Below are positions 34,102 to 46,498 of a stretch of 64,000 bases of DNA, piece after piece. The notes below the pieces were generated by a model that searched no databases, was not told where the DNA came from, and worked only from the letters and a program-made list of their open reading frames with translations. Position numbers and translations under genes: made by a program. This stretch comes from an uncultured Gammaproteobacteria bacterium (GTDB lineage: Bacteria > Pseudomonadota > Gammaproteobacteria > HK1): the NCBI GenBank assembly GCA_958295835.1, contig OY282378.1, positions 3,001,694-3,065,693 of the forward strand. The letters run 5' to 3'. Within the stretch, counting starts at the first letter, position 1; every line of letters begins with the position of its first letter.

Positions 34102-34307
34102 GCGACCTCTTTCCTGCTGCTTCCGGTGCGGCGGCGAGCTGCTCGGCGGGGCGATCCGCGCCCCGGGCGCTCGTGGCGTGTCGCGCTTCCCCGCTTAACT
34201 ACCGCACTTCACCGGTCGGGGGCAACCGGTGGCGGGTCGTCTTCCGAACCCGGGGATGGGCCGCCATCATCCCGCGGGACGGGTTTTCACCCCGTCGATG
34301 AGGCCCG

Positions 34308-35240
34308 CTAACCGACAGACGCCCGCGGGTTCCCACCACCCCGGATGCGCTCGGCCACTGCGCGGACGTGCTCCGGCCCCAGCCCGCAGCACCCGCCGAT
34401 CACCCTCACTCCGTCCTCGACCCATCCAGCCGCGATCGCGGCGAATGCGTCGGGCGTCATCACGTCGTCGAACAGCCAGTTCGGCGGCTCGATGGTCCCG
34501 CAGTTGGGCCACGCCCCGAGCGGCGCCTCGCACACCCGGCGTGCGCATTCGAGCCCGGGGCCCGTGTCGTCGATCTCCGAGTGCATGACGCCGACGAGCA
34601 TCTCTCCGCGTCCGCAGACCGCGCGCAGGGCTTCCTCGAACGGCATCGGTTCGCCGACCGTGCCCTGCGTCATGAGCGCGCCGCCTTCGTCGACGGCACA
34701 ACTGAATCCGGACCATACCGGCAGGCCGGCCGACATGGCCGCGTCGACCGCCGCGGAGCTCCATTCGATGTCGCGCAGCATCTCGAGCACAAGGAGATCC
34801 ACACCGGCCTCGGCGAGCCACTGCGCCTGCTCGCGGAGCCCCTCGGCGTGCTCGAGCGGCGCCTGGCGGTTCGCCGAGCGGAACCCGGGCGCCATCAGCG
34901 ACAACGAGCCCGCGACCCACGCCGGTCCCTCCGCCGCCGCGTCGCGCGCTTCGAGCGCAAGCTCGGCCGAACGAACGTTGATCTCGCGGGCGCGGTCGCC
35001 GAATCCCGCCGCCGCGACGTGTTGGGGGGCCGCGGCGTAAGTGTTGGCGGTGATCACCTCCGCACCGGCCCGCAGGTATCGGACATGAAGATCGCGAAGG
35101 ACGTCGGGATGGGTGAGCGCGGCCAGGCCGCTCCAGGTGTCGGCGCTCATCGGCACCCCCATGCGTTCCAGCTCGGTGCTGGTCGCCCCGTCGAGGATGA
35201 TCGGACGCGGGTCGGAGAATCGATTGGAGAGGTCCTGCAT
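34308..35240 (-). CDS. Homocysteine S-methyltransferase family protein
   Basis: 310 residues from ATG 35240 with GAGGGA nine bases upstream; a longer frame exists but is not family-like. The fold is the (beta/alpha)8 barrel of betaine/S-methylmethionine-homocysteine methyltransferases: ILDGATSTELERMGVPM at the start, ANTYAAAPQHV and a terminal VIGGCCGLGPEHV, whose paired cysteines bind Zn. The first zinc cysteine, usually in GVNC, is not present at that site (GVMHSEI), as in one subgroup of the family, so the methyl donor and even the acceptor are uncertain. It is downstream of the uracil-catabolism pair on the same strand. Confidence 0.85.
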   Translation of the reverse strand: MQDLSNRFSDPRPIILDGATSTELERMGVPMSADTWSGLAALTHPDVLRDLHVRYLRAGAEVITANTYAAAPQHVAAAGFGDRAREINVRSAELALEARDAAAEGPAWVAGSLSLMAPGFRSANRQAPLEHAEGLREQAQWLAEAGVDLLVLEMLRDIEWSSAAVDAAMSAGLPVWSGFSCAVDEGGALMTQGTVGEPMPFEEALRAVCGRGEMLVGVMHSEIDDTGPGLECARRVCEAPLGAWPNCGTIEPPNWLFDDVMTPDAFAAIAAGWVEDGVRVIGGCCGLGPEHVRAVAERIRGGGNPRASVG

Positions 35241-35438
35241 GAGCGTGTTCCCTCGGGTGGTGAAGCGGCGGCGCGCAGTCTGGCAGGCGAATTTCGGCCG
35301 TGTCGAGAGCCCTCGCTCGAAAACCATTACGCTACGCGGGACATTGCGCCTTCCAATGCCGTAGTCGTGCTGACGCCCGCCGGTTCCGCCGGTTCTCCGG
35401 GACTTCAATCAACCTGTTGATGGACGGTCATTCGGCGC

Positions 35439-36647
35439 TCAGAACACCGTGCCGTCACTCATTACCTCGATGGGCGGTCCGCCGCCGGGACGACGCTCGG
35501 CCGCGATACGGCGTCCCGCGCTCCAGGTGCCGCCTTCGAGCATCCTGACCAGAGGCGGAGGATCGGCTTCGAGCCCGAGGCGTTCCCATACGAGCGGCGC
35601 GAGGCGATCGAGCAACGCCACGGTGAGGGCGCGCCACTCGACGACGAGCTCCGAATCGACCGTGAGCGGCGACGCAGCCGCGCCCGGGTCTCGCAACGCG
35701 AGCACCCCGAGGTCGACGAACAACCCGCCGTTGCGATACTCGGCGAGGCCGGTGAGGGTATCGACCCCGGTGACTTCGACCCCCGCCTCCAGCATCGGCT
35801 CGACGAGCGAATACGCAAGCCACTGCGAGAGCTTGTGAAACGGGACCAGCCCGTCGGTCGCGTCACCACGCACCAGGGCGGGATGACGCCATACGTCGCC
35901 GAGGTCGATCCCGTCGATGGCGATGCGGCCGGGCCAGATCGTGCCGAGACCGTGGAGCACCGCGCGCAACGTATCGCCGAGGGCAACGGACGTGTGTTCC
36001 GCGATCAGATGATCGAACAGATGGCCGGGGCGTGCCGGGGCGCCACCGAACCACGCGGGGCTCGCGCGAAGCGCATGCCCGAGCGCGCGCAGCAGTGCGA
36101 CCCGGCCGTCGAGCCCGGTGAGCGGGTTGTCCGCATCGACCTGAAACGCCCGCGCGATCGTCTCCTCGGTCACCTGCGCGAGTCCGTCGGCGTCGGCGCG
36201 AAGCGGCTGCCCGGGGTCGGACGACAATGCGCCGGCGGCCAGCAGTTGCAGGCTCGCGACGCCGAGGCCTTCGGATCGCGCGAGCTGGAGTCCGGTGTCC
36301 GGCTCCCTCCACCGCCAGGCTGCCCCCGCGCCCGCATCGAGGAGCACGCTCGTGACCGCGAGGTCGAAACGAATGCGTGCGCGCTCGGGCGCATCGATGC
36401 CTTTCAGCAGAGGCGTGATCCGATCGATGCCGCCAGCCTCGAAGTGCCGCCAGCGGCTGTGAAACGGAATTTGAAGTGACGGGTAGTTGCGCCGCACCTC
36501 GCCGGCGACGTAGTCGGCGGCACCGGCAAGCCGGTCCGCGTCGAGTACGAAATGGGCGAGGGCGTCACGCTCGCACGCATCGAGCAGCTCGTGGCAGCGT
36601 TCGCGAACCGCCTCGGCACGGAGCAGCGCGGCGGCCGCGGTGGTCAT
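35439..36647 (-). CDS. URC4-like protein (DUF1688), uracil catabolism
   Basis: 402 residues from ATG 36647. It begins with a helical region (ALLRAEAVRERCHELLDACE) and has the family core RWRHFEAGGIDR, GLGVASLQLLAAGA, DGLVPFHKLSQWLAYSLVEP and a terminal FVDLGVL. URC4 is part of the yeast/bacterial URC route of uracil degradation via uridine-phosphate intermediates; its biochemical step is not established. It follows URC1 on the same strand with a 156-base gap, which supports the pathway assignment. Confidence 0.9.
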   Translation of the reverse strand: MTTAAAALLRAEAVRERCHELLDACERDALAHFVLDADRLAGAADYVAGEVRRNYPSLQIPFHSRWRHFEAGGIDRITPLLKGIDAPERARIRFDLAVTSVLLDAGAGAAWRWREPDTGLQLARSEGLGVASLQLLAAGALSSDPGQPLRADADGLAQVTEETIARAFQVDADNPLTGLDGRVALLRALGHALRASPAWFGGAPARPGHLFDHLIAEHTSVALGDTLRAVLHGLGTIWPGRIAIDGIDLGDVWRHPALVRGDATDGLVPFHKLSQWLAYSLVEPMLEAGVEVTGVDTLTGLAEYRNGGLFVDLGVLALRDPGAAASPLTVDSELVVEWRALTVALLDRLAPLVWERLGLEADPPPLVRMLEGGTWSAGRRIAAERRPGGGPPIEVMSDGTVF

Positions 36648-36803
36648 TGGCGAGCTCTTACCGGCGCACCTGCACGGACAGGTACACCGATCCGGGGATA
36701 TCCGCGGCTCCGCAGCACGCTGCCTTCGGATATTCCGGGTGCGGCCGAATCGCCCGCGGCGGATCCGTGGGCGTGGTCGGGGGGTTCGGCTGGGAATCGC
36801 GAT

Positions 36804-38051
<1,248 letters not shown>

Positions 38052-38267
38052 CCTGATCGGGATTCGCAACGGAAATTTCCGGGCAACCGGTCGGGGCCGG
38101 CAGAAGGATGAAAGATAGCAGAAACGCTCGGGATGGCACGATCCCGGTTCAGTCCCCCCTGGTGGCGCCGCTTCCGGAGCGTTCCCTGCAGGTCCGACGG
38201 GGCCGCGACGAACCCCCTTCGGTTCACCGCAGCCTCGAGCGCGCAACCAACCCTCGGGCTGACGGTA

Positions 38268-39161
38268 CTACGCCGGAAAGTCGGCTCTCGGATCGAAGTT
38301 CATCGACGCCGCCATCTTCCGGTACAACGACTCCGCCTCCGGGGTGTCGGCGGGCGGCGTGACGATCTCCAGCACGACGTACTGATCGCCGCTGGGCCGA
38401 CCGGGAAGCCCACGCCCTTTCAGTCGCAGGGTCCGACCGGCCCGGGAGCCTCGCGGAACCTTCAGGTCGACCTTCCCCCCGAGCGTCGGCACCGCGACCG
38501 TCGCCCCCAGGGCGGCCTCCCAGGGTGCGACCGGGAGCCTGAGATGCACGTCGCGACCCTCTGCCCTGAAAAGAGGATGCGCCGCGTGGGTGACGGTGAG
38601 GTACAGATCCCCCGCCGGTCCGCCGCCCGGCCCGGCGTGGCCTTGCTCGCCCAGACGGATGCGCTGCCCTTGGGTGACTCCCCTGGGGATTCTCACGCTC
38701 AACGTCCGTCCGCGGACCGTGATGTTGCGCGTCGCGCCCCGGTAGGCATCCTCGAGCGGGATCTCGACCTTCGCGCTCTGATCGCCGCCCTTGGCGCGTA
38801 TCGGCCCGCGGGCGCCGTGGAAGCCGCCGTGTCCGAACAGCGTTTCGAAGAACTCGCTGAACTCCGAGGTGCCGGAGAACCCACTACCTCCGAAATTGAA
38901 CTGCTGCTCCCACCCCGGAGGCGGCCGAAACTCCTGACCGTGCTTCCAGTCCTTGCCGAATCGATCGTAGGCCGCCCGCTTCTCGGGGTCCTTCAGGACC
39001 TCGTACGCCTCACCGACCTCCTTGAAACGTGACTCGGCGTTCGCCTCTCTCGATACGTCGGGATGATACTTGCGCGCAAGACGCCGGTACGCGCGCTTGA
39101 CGTCGTCCTGCGCTGCGCCGCGCGTGACTCCGAGCGTCTCGTAGTAATCCTTGAACTGCAT
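38268..39161 (-). CDS. DnaJ-class co-chaperone (CbpA-like)
   Basis: 297 residues. J domain at 5-70 with the HPD tripeptide (33-35) needed to stimulate DnaK; then a Gly/Phe-rich linker ([18 protein letters not shown]) and two C-terminal substrate-binding domains ([29 protein letters not shown]). No zinc-finger domain, so it is the CbpA type rather than DnaJ proper. It is divergent from groESL, with about 364 bases between them. Confidence 0.93.
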   Translation of the reverse strand: MQFKDYYETLGVTRGAAQDDVKRAYRRLARKYHPDVSREANAESRFKEVGEAYEVLKDPEKRAAYDRFGKDWKHGQEFRPPPGWEQQFNFGGSGFSGTSEFSEFFETLFGHGGFHGARGPIRAKGGDQSAKVEIPLEDAYRGATRNITVRGRTLSVRIPRGVTQGQRIRLGEQGHAGPGGGPAGDLYLTVTHAAHPLFRAEGRDVHLRLPVAPWEAALGATVAVPTLGGKVDLKVPRGSRAGRTLRLKGRGLPGRPSGDQYVVLEIVTPPADTPEAESLYRKMAASMNFDPRADFPA

Positions 39162-39525
39162 CCCGTCCCGATGCTCCCAGGCATCTTCCCCCGATCCGAT
39201 CTCAGCGCTCGACCGCCTTCAGCGCCGCGATGGTGACGGACACCATGTGATCCCGATCATTCATTGTGGGGGCGCATCCGGAGAGATTCCAGAGCAGTGA
39301 TCTCCCCGCCGCGGCTCCCGCTCCGGCTCCGGCAGCGCCCGGCCTCGTCCGCGCGGTCAGGCCATCCGTTCCGGCCTCTCACCGCCGATTGGTTGAAAAC
39401 CATGTCGCTATCCCCATATTCGCACCGCCTTACGAGGGAGCCCTCGGCTTCCAACGTTCAATCAGGGATACACGGCCGAGTCGAAATGCGAATCCGGCCG
39501 CCAACCTATGGGGGATTCGACAGCA
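39162..39525. other. Divergent promoter region between the DnaJ-class gene and groES
   Basis: No gene. It contains the sigma-32-type promoter for groES. On the other strand no clear heat-shock promoter for the DnaJ-class gene was recognised. No CIRCE palindrome (TTAGCACTC-N9-GAGTGCTAA type) is visible, so HrcA control is not supported. Confidence 0.6.
39392..39419 (+). promoter_or_regulatory. Sigma-32 (RpoH) heat-shock promoter of groESL
   Basis: TTGAAA at 39393-39398 and CCCCATAT at 39412-39419 with a 13-base spacer, an almost exact match to the RpoH consensus CTTGAAA and CCCCATNT. It lies about 107 bases upstream of the groES start. Confidence 0.93.
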
Positions 39526-39834
39526 ATGGCAAAGAAGGCGAAGCAGAAGATCCGTCCCTTGCACGACCGCCTGATCGTCAAGCGCGAGGAAGAGGAGCGC
39601 ACGTCGGCGGGGGGGATCGTGATTCCGGACACCGCGACCGAGAAGCCCATCCGCGGCAAGGTCATGGCCACCGGCAACGGCAAGATCCTCGACGACGGCA
39701 CGGTGCGCGCGCTCGACGTCGCGGTGGGCGACACGGTGCTGTTCGGCAAATATTCGGGGACCGAGGTGAAGGTGGACGGCGAAGATCTTCTCGTGATGCG
39801 CGAGGACGACATCATGGCCGTCATCGAAGGCTGA
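39526..39834 (+). CDS. groES: Co-chaperonin GroES
   Basis: 102 residues from ATG 39526, preceded by GGGGGA at good spacing; an in-frame ATG at 39508 is less likely. The heptameric lid of the GroEL cage. Signatures: [18 protein letters not shown] and the mobile loop [13 protein letters not shown], then [15 protein letters not shown] at the end. First gene of the groESL operon under the sigma-32 promoter; 75 bases separate it from groEL. Confidence 0.98.
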   Translation: MAKKAKQKIRPLHDRLIVKREEEERTSAGGIVIPDTATEKPIRGKVMATGNGKILDDGTVRALDVAVGDTVLFGKYSGTEVKVDGEDLLVMREDDIMAVIEG

Positions 39835-41547
<1,713 letters not shown>

Positions 41548-41575
41548 GGCGCCCGTGCCTCGTCGAGCAGGACCG

Positions 41576-41607
41576 AAAGCCCCGCTCCCAGCGGGGCTTT
41601 CCTTTTA
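41576..41607 (+). terminator. Rho-independent terminator of groESL
   Basis: AAAGCCCCGCT-CCC-AGCGGGGCTTT, a perfect 11-bp stem with a 3-base loop, then CCTTTT. It is 29 bases after the groEL stop and faces the convergent binding-protein gene, whose stop is at 41645. Confidence 0.95.
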
Positions 41608-41644
41608 CACCATGGGGCATATCCGGCCTTTCCTCCGGCCGTTC

Positions 41645-42733
41645 TCACCAGGGCCGCGTCGAGCGCGGCAGGCCGCGGATCTCCCCGATCGGTCCCGACA
41701 GCCCCATGTCCGCGAGCGCCTGCATGAGCGGTCCGTCGTTGTAGGCGTTCGGCGGCGGGTTCGGTGACTTCAGCACCTTGATCTCGTGCAGGAACGCATA
41801 GCCGTTCTTCATCAGCGTGATGACGTCGTCGTCGAAGATCATCTTGGCCTGGTAGGTCACCGGATCGCCCCCGATGGCCTCCGGGTTCTCTTCGTAGATG
41901 GCGGACCAGATGGTGGTCCGGGGATAGCCCGTGAGCTCCTCGTACAGGATCTCGACCGTCTCCTCCGGGTGGTCGATCATGAACTGAAGCGCTTCGATCT
42001 CCGCCTTCATCCACCCGGCCGCGGCTTCCGGATGCTGCTCGATGAAGTCCTGGCGCATCAGGGTGAAGTCCGCGTCCGTCTCGCCCCACGGGGCGCCGGT
42101 GGCGACGTACTTCGCATGACCTGCCTCCACCACGCGCCGCGCGTGCGGCTCCCACATCGCGGCGCCTCCCTTGAGCTTGCCGGCCTCCAGGTTGCTGGTG
42201 ATCACCTCGATGGTCATGCTGAGCCGCTTCGAGGGCTTGAACCCGCCCTTGAGGATCACCGCATCGACGAAGCGGTTCGCGCACGTGCCGCGGTGCACGG
42301 CAAAGGGTTTTCCGGAAAGCCACTCGCCGGCTTCCTCGACGCTCGCAAAATCGGGGGCGTCGGCGGGCGCCACGATCTTGTTGCAGTTCTGGCCGTTGCT
42401 GAACATCGGGGTGGAGACGAGGCGGATGTCGGCGATCTTGCGCTTCGTCGTCGCGACCAGCGAAGGCATGTCGCCCATGGTGCCGATCTGCATCTTGTCG
42501 GCCAGCAGCGCGTTGACCATGGGCGGGCCGGTCAGGTGGGCTTCGAACTTCACGGTGCTGCCCGGCGGCAGGTACTTCTCGTGCAGCTTCTTGTGCTTGA
42601 TGATCACGCCGTTCCAGCCACCGGTCCAATACGGGTGGTACCCGTAGGTGACGTGGACGGGCTCGGCCGCATGGGCGCTGCCGAGCCAGGCGAGCAACAA
42701 GGCCGTGATGGCCGCGAGGTTCAACGTCTTCAT
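41645..42733 (-). CDS. Periplasmic substrate-binding protein, NMT1/TauA-like, orphan
   Basis: 362 residues from ATG 42733. Sec signal peptide (LNLAAITALLLAWLGSAHA, cleavage near residue 22) and the two-lobe NMT1/TauA-like core (VHVTYGYHPYWTGGWNGVI, ALLADKMQIGTMGDMPSLV, MWEPHARRVVEAGHAKYV). Such proteins bind sulfonates, nitrate or thiamine precursors for ABC transporters. No permease or ATPase is nearby, so its partners are elsewhere. Convergent with groEL. Confidence 0.9.
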   Translation of the reverse strand: MKTLNLAAITALLLAWLGSAHAAEPVHVTYGYHPYWTGGWNGVIIKHKKLHEKYLPPGSTVKFEAHLTGPPMVNALLADKMQIGTMGDMPSLVATTKRKIADIRLVSTPMFSNGQNCNKIVAPADAPDFASVEEAGEWLSGKPFAVHRGTCANRFVDAVILKGGFKPSKRLSMTIEVITSNLEAGKLKGGAAMWEPHARRVVEAGHAKYVATGAPWGETDADFTLMRQDFIEQHPEAAAGWMKAEIEALQFMIDHPEETVEILYEELTGYPRTTIWSAIYEENPEAIGGDPVTYQAKMIFDDDVITLMKNGYAFLHEIKVLKSPNPPPNAYNDGPLMQALADMGLSGPIGEIRGLPRSTRPW

Positions 42734-42899
42734 CGGATTCCTCCTCCTGTTGTGTCCAGACCTCTCCGGTTCGGTCGAATGGGAACGACGGGTTCCTGCG
42801 ACGGCGCGTCCCAGGATGCGTTCTTCATCTCCGGCGCTGCGTCATGGGTCCACCAAAGTATCGCGGACGCGCGGGCGGACGGGAACCGGGGACGCGAGG

Positions 42900-43820
42900 C
42901 TAGTCCCGCGCGAACGCGTTCACGCCCCATCCCGCGCGCGGCTTGACCGGCCTCGTCGGCAGGCCGTAATGCCGGGAACGGTCGAACAGAGAGACCCCTG
43001 CGCCCAGCATCGAGTTGTAGAACCACATCATCGCCCGGGTCATCTGCTCCGGCCGCTCCCGGGTCACGAAGTGGCCGCAGTCCAGCACCAGGATCGCCTC
43101 CAGGCCCGGCAAGTGGTCCTCCATGCCGCGGCAGTACTCGATCGGCTGCCTCGGGTCGTGCTCCCCATGCACGTACACGACGGGCATCGTGAACCTGGAG
43201 TAGTCCACCGGCTCGCTCTTGCGGATGTCGCGGAAATACCGAGGCACCGCCTCCGCCACGCCTTCATGCGCGAACTCCACCGCCATCTCGTGGATCTCCG
43301 CCTCGCCGGGGACGAGGCCTTCCTTGCAGCTACTCTCCATCCATACCCGCACGTACGCCTGCGCCTTCCTCATCAGCCGCGTGGCGGCTTGCGGATTTTC
43401 CGCATTCCACTGGTGGTGCAGCGAATTGCGCACGTCGTAGGCATGCAGCGAGAGACAGCACCGCATGTAGCGCTCCACGCGCTCCGGCGCCTGGTTGATG
43501 ACGTGGTCGCCTATGATGACCCCCCAGTCGTGGCCGGCGAGGCGGAACCGCTCGATCCCGATCTTGTCGAGGCATGTCAGCAGCTCGCGCGCGACTCCGT
43601 TCCCGGTGTAATCGCCGTCGGCCGTCTCCGAGCGCCCGTAGCCCTTGAGATCGAAGGCGAGCACCCGGAACTGCGTTGCCAGGACCGGCATCTGGTGCTT
43701 CCAGCACGCCCAGCTCTCGGGAATGCCGTGCAGGAGCACCACCGGGTCGCCGTCTCCCATCTCCGCCCAGTGCCATCGAATGCCGCCGGCAGTCTCGAAG
43801 CGGTGGACTGGCATGCTCAT
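42900..43820 (-). CDS. Alpha/beta hydrolase, epoxide hydrolase/haloalkane dehalogenase type
   Basis: 306 residues from ATG 43820, with GGGAGGA about ten bases upstream; an ATG at 43844 is in frame but is upstream of that site. The nucleophile is Asp98 in HDWG, as in epoxide hydrolases and dehalogenases, not Ser as in esterases. Oxyanion loop HGIPES (31-36), and the catalytic His in CGHFV near residue 265. The substrate is unknown. Divergent from the tautomerase gene, with about 117 bases between the starts. Confidence 0.9.
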   Translation of the reverse strand: MSMPVHRFETAGGIRWHWAEMGDGDPVVLLHGIPESWACWKHQMPVLATQFRVLAFDLKGYGRSETADGDYTGNGVARELLTCLDKIGIERFRLAGHDWGVIIGDHVINQAPERVERYMRCCLSLHAYDVRNSLHHQWNAENPQAATRLMRKAQAYVRVWMESSCKEGLVPGEAEIHEMAVEFAHEGVAEAVPRYFRDIRKSEPVDYSRFTMPVVYVHGEHDPRQPIEYCRGMEDHLPGLEAILVLDCGHFVTRERPEQMTRAMMWFYNSMLGAGVSLFDRSRHYGLPTRPVKPRAGWGVNAFARD

Positions 43821-43937
43821 CGGTGCGGTTCCTCCCTGGTCCATGAAAGGGGCGCTGGCGCCATGGACGGTCCAGACTACCGAGCATCGCGGCAAGAGAC
43901 TATCCTTTGCCGCCACCCGATCCGCGAGGCGCATGCG

Positions 43938-44318
43938 ATGCCCATCATTCGAGTCGACATCCCCGAAGGCCATTCGCGCGAGGAGAAGCAGGTGCTGCAC
44001 TGCGCCGTTCACGATGCAATCGCCTCGACCTGGGCGAATCAGCACATCTGGATCGCGCTCCGGGAGAAGTTCACCCCCGAGGGAGACGTCTCGGTCGTGG
44101 TCACCGTGGATCTGCGCCCCGGCCGCGGGCGCGAGCAGGAACGGCTGCACGCCTTCTTCGACGCGGTCGAGCCGGTGTTTCGCGAGATTGTCGGCGCGAC
44201 CCGCGAGGACGTGATCGTTCTCGTGCGCGAATTCCACCAGCACGCCTGCCTGTCGGGCGGCGAGGAGCTGCCGTCGCTGGAGAGCCTCACCCCGGCGCTC
44301 GGCCACGGCATCGACTAG
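43938..44318 (+). CDS. Tautomerase-superfamily protein
   Basis: 126 residues from ATG 43938. Pro2, the catalytic base of the 4-oxalocrotonate tautomerase superfamily, follows the start Met (MPIIRVDIPEGHSREEKQ). It is longer than classic 62-residue 4-OT, as in fused or cis-CaaD-like members, so it may contain two beta-alpha-beta units. It keto-enol tautomerises or dehalogenates small acids; next to a dehalogenase-like hydrolase and a dioxygenase this is compatible with breakdown of a small carbon compound. Its TAG stop shares the CTAG of the opposite-strand TauD stop. Confidence 0.8.
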   Translation: MPIIRVDIPEGHSREEKQVLHCAVHDAIASTWANQHIWIALREKFTPEGDVSVVVTVDLRPGRGREQERLHAFFDAVEPVFREIVGATREDVIVLVREFHQHACLSGGEELPSLESLTPALGHGID

Positions 44319-45397
44319 GGCTCGATCGGCACGTGGGCGATGGCGTCCTTGACCACGATGCCGCCGCGGTTGCCGATCTCTGCGCTCCCCCAGCGCCCGG
44401 CGTAGGCCGGCGGCAGCGCCCGCCCGTCCGGCGCACAGAGCCAGAGCCTGAGCAGATGGCGGCGTTCGCCAGGGTCGCCTCCGTCCTCGAAAGCGGTGCG
44501 GTCGTGGAGGATCTGCGGGTTGTGGAGGAACTGCATGTCCCCCGGCTCGAAGTCCATCCGGAGCTGGACGCCGGGGTCCTCGGCGATCTCGTCGAGCAGA
44601 TCGAAGGCGGCGATCTGGCGTTCGGTGAGCGGCGGTACCTCCGGCAGCCGGCGGATGGACTGGATATAGCGCCGCACGTAGTGGGTGCTGAGCCTGCCCT
44701 CATGCCAGTTGAACACCGGCATCTCGTACCAGGGAGGCTCTCCCTCCGGTACCTCGCCGCGCCGATCGAAGTGGAGCGGCCGGAACAGCTCCGCGGCCAG
44801 CTCCGGCGAGCGCGCGAGCATCTCGTTGTAGAGCGTGACCGAGCTCACGATGGCACTGAGTCCACCTTTCTTCGCCTTGCGGATGCAGAGCAGGCCCACG
44901 ACGTCGCAGGAATCGGCGTGGAAGAACTGGCGGTCACGAGTCTGGTAGGTGCGGGCGCGATAGTCGTCGTTGGTCCGGCCGAGGTCGATGACGTGACCGA
45001 GCAGGTGTCCCATCGCATTCTGCGACACCGCCCGTCCGAGGAAGGCGCCGATCCCCCAGAACGCAATGGCCCGCCGGCGCACCGAATAGCGCTCGATCGG
45101 CAGCCCCCGGATCAGTACGAATCCGCGGCCGCGCAGCAGCTCTTCGCGGATCGTGTCCAGCACCGGACCGAGCGTCGGCAGAGGGAAGTCTTCCCGGCCG
45201 ATACCGGCGATTGGCCGGCCGCCGGTATCGGCCGCCTCGACCGCGGCGTCGATCTCGGCGATCGCGGTCTCGTTCAGGGCATGTACCCAGTCGTCGCGCT
45301 CGCGGACCTCGTCGGCGCGCCACGCATCGGGACCGGTGATCGGCCCGCCCGGCATCGGAGGGAGGGGAGTCGTGAGGGATTGTGGAATCGCCGCCAT
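44315..45397 (-). CDS. TauD/TfdA-family Fe(II)/2-oxoglutarate dioxygenase
   Basis: 360 residues from ATG 45397, with AGGAGG ten bases upstream. The iron site is H160-x-D162 (FFHADSCD) with distal H298 in ILHDRTAF; the late Arg of LLRLWL would hold 2-oxoglutarate. It hydroxylates a small substrate while decarboxylating 2-oxoglutarate; family members act on taurine, gamma-butyrobetaine or 2,4-D. It is the most substrate-ambiguous member here. Convergent with the tautomerase with fully overlapping stop codons. Confidence 0.9.
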   Translation of the reverse strand: MAAIPQSLTTPLPPMPGGPITGPDAWRADEVRERDDWVHALNETAIAEIDAAVEAADTGGRPIAGIGREDFPLPTLGPVLDTIREELLRGRGFVLIRGLPIERYSVRRRAIAFWGIGAFLGRAVSQNAMGHLLGHVIDLGRTNDDYRARTYQTRDRQFFHADSCDVVGLLCIRKAKKGGLSAIVSSVTLYNEMLARSPELAAELFRPLHFDRRGEVPEGEPPWYEMPVFNWHEGRLSTHYVRRYIQSIRRLPEVPPLTERQIAAFDLLDEIAEDPGVQLRMDFEPGDMQFLHNPQILHDRTAFEDGGDPGERRHLLRLWLCAPDGRALPPAYAGRWGSAEIGNRGGIVVKDAIAHVPIEP

Positions 45398-45489
45398 GGC
45401 TTCGTCGTCCTCCTGGAGCATCGTTCCCGGATGCTGCACTCTAAGGCGGCGGGCACGAAGGCGCCAGCCGCGCACCGCGAATCGTCGAC

Positions 45490-45562
45490 TGAACCGCCCC
45501 GGGTTTCCCGGAGGGTGATTTGCTTGAGTCAGGCGGCCATCGCCGACTCTCGCAGTTGGTGG
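45490..45562 (-). mobile_element. Right-end remnant of the IS3-family element
   Basis: TGAACCGCCCCGGG then TTTCCCGGAGG and the following bases match the right end of the IS at 18198 in reverse orientation, including the stop region of orfB. The match ends near 45562. It is a deleted IS copy abutting the IS21 remnant. Confidence 0.85.
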
Positions 45563-45603
45563 AGTTTGTCCACGGTGGGATGAGTCAACATGTCGGTGTC
45601 CTC

Positions 45604-46335
45604 TCAGGAGGAGTCGCCGGGGCCACGGATGTTGTGGTGCTTGAGCGGGGAGCGCACGTGGCTGGCCACGCGCTGGCCGCGGTACAGGCACTCCACGGTG
45701 TGGGCGGTGAGGCGCACGTCGAGCTGGCGCCGCACCAGGGCGTGAGGGACGGAGTAGTCGTGCCCGCAGACCTCGACGTGGGAGTCGATGTTGACCCGGA
45801 CCTGCTTCCACTCGGCGAACACGTAGCGCTCGGTGGGCAGCGGGCGAAGCGCGGGGCGGTCGAGCTGCTCGAACAACGAGCGCCGCGCCCCCGGGAGCTT
45901 GCGGAACGCGCGCGCGTTGAGCCGCTCAAGGAGCTCGGCAATGCAATCTACTCCGCCAAGCCCTGCGTCCACGTGGTCCCCGCGTACGCGGGGATGTAGC
46001 TCGACGCCCCGAGCACCGCGACGAAGATCTGCGCTCAGGCAGCAACTCCCCAGTGTGACGGTCCACCCCCCCACCGTGTACCCGGCGGAGTCCACGAACC
46101 GCTTCTCGCCCGCACGGTGCTCCTGGCGCATCCCCACGTCGAGCCTCGACGCCCACGCCCGGTACTGCTCGCAGAACCCACTGGATTGCAGCCCCTCCTC
46201 GGGATGGCCCGCCTTGCACTCCTCCCACAGCAACGCCAGCGTCACGCCCTTGCGGCGCAGCTCGCGGTGCACCTCACTCCACCGCGCCAGCGGTTGCCGC
46301 TCGCAGATCTCGATCAGGCGGACGGCGAGCTTGCA
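45604..46335 (-). pseudogene. IS21-family istA transposase remnant
   Basis: N-terminal/central IstA features occur: [36 protein letters not shown]. Then the catalytic core is missing and the C-terminal part resumes: [43 protein letters not shown]-like 18-bp perfect palindrome (TCCCCGCGTACGCGGGGA, 45977-45994) sits at the junction. It cannot encode an active transposase and no istB follows. The gap between it and the dehydrogenase gene carries nothing else. Confidence 0.82.
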
Positions 46336-46498
46336 GGGCCGGTCGGCCTGCCCGGCGAGATCGGGGCATGTGCGCGGGTCCTTGTTACGAGGCTTTCCTT
46401 GTCGAGTCCGAGCCTCCGCAGTTCTTCCATCGCGTGCCGTCCGGGTTGCCCAGGCCGTCCGGTGGACGGACCCGGTTCGGCCGGCCACCCAGGTGCCG

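Noticed and set aside
38052..38246. Extended N-terminus for the URC1-like gene
   Set aside because: The upstream part has no family similarity and ATG 38051 fits the usual start.
39162..39525. CIRCE element for HrcA control of groESL
   Set aside because: No TTAGCACTC/GAGTGCTAA inverted repeat is present; the promoter is of the sigma-32 type.
45490..46490. An intact IS21 element
   Set aside because: istA lacks its catalytic core and no istB is present.
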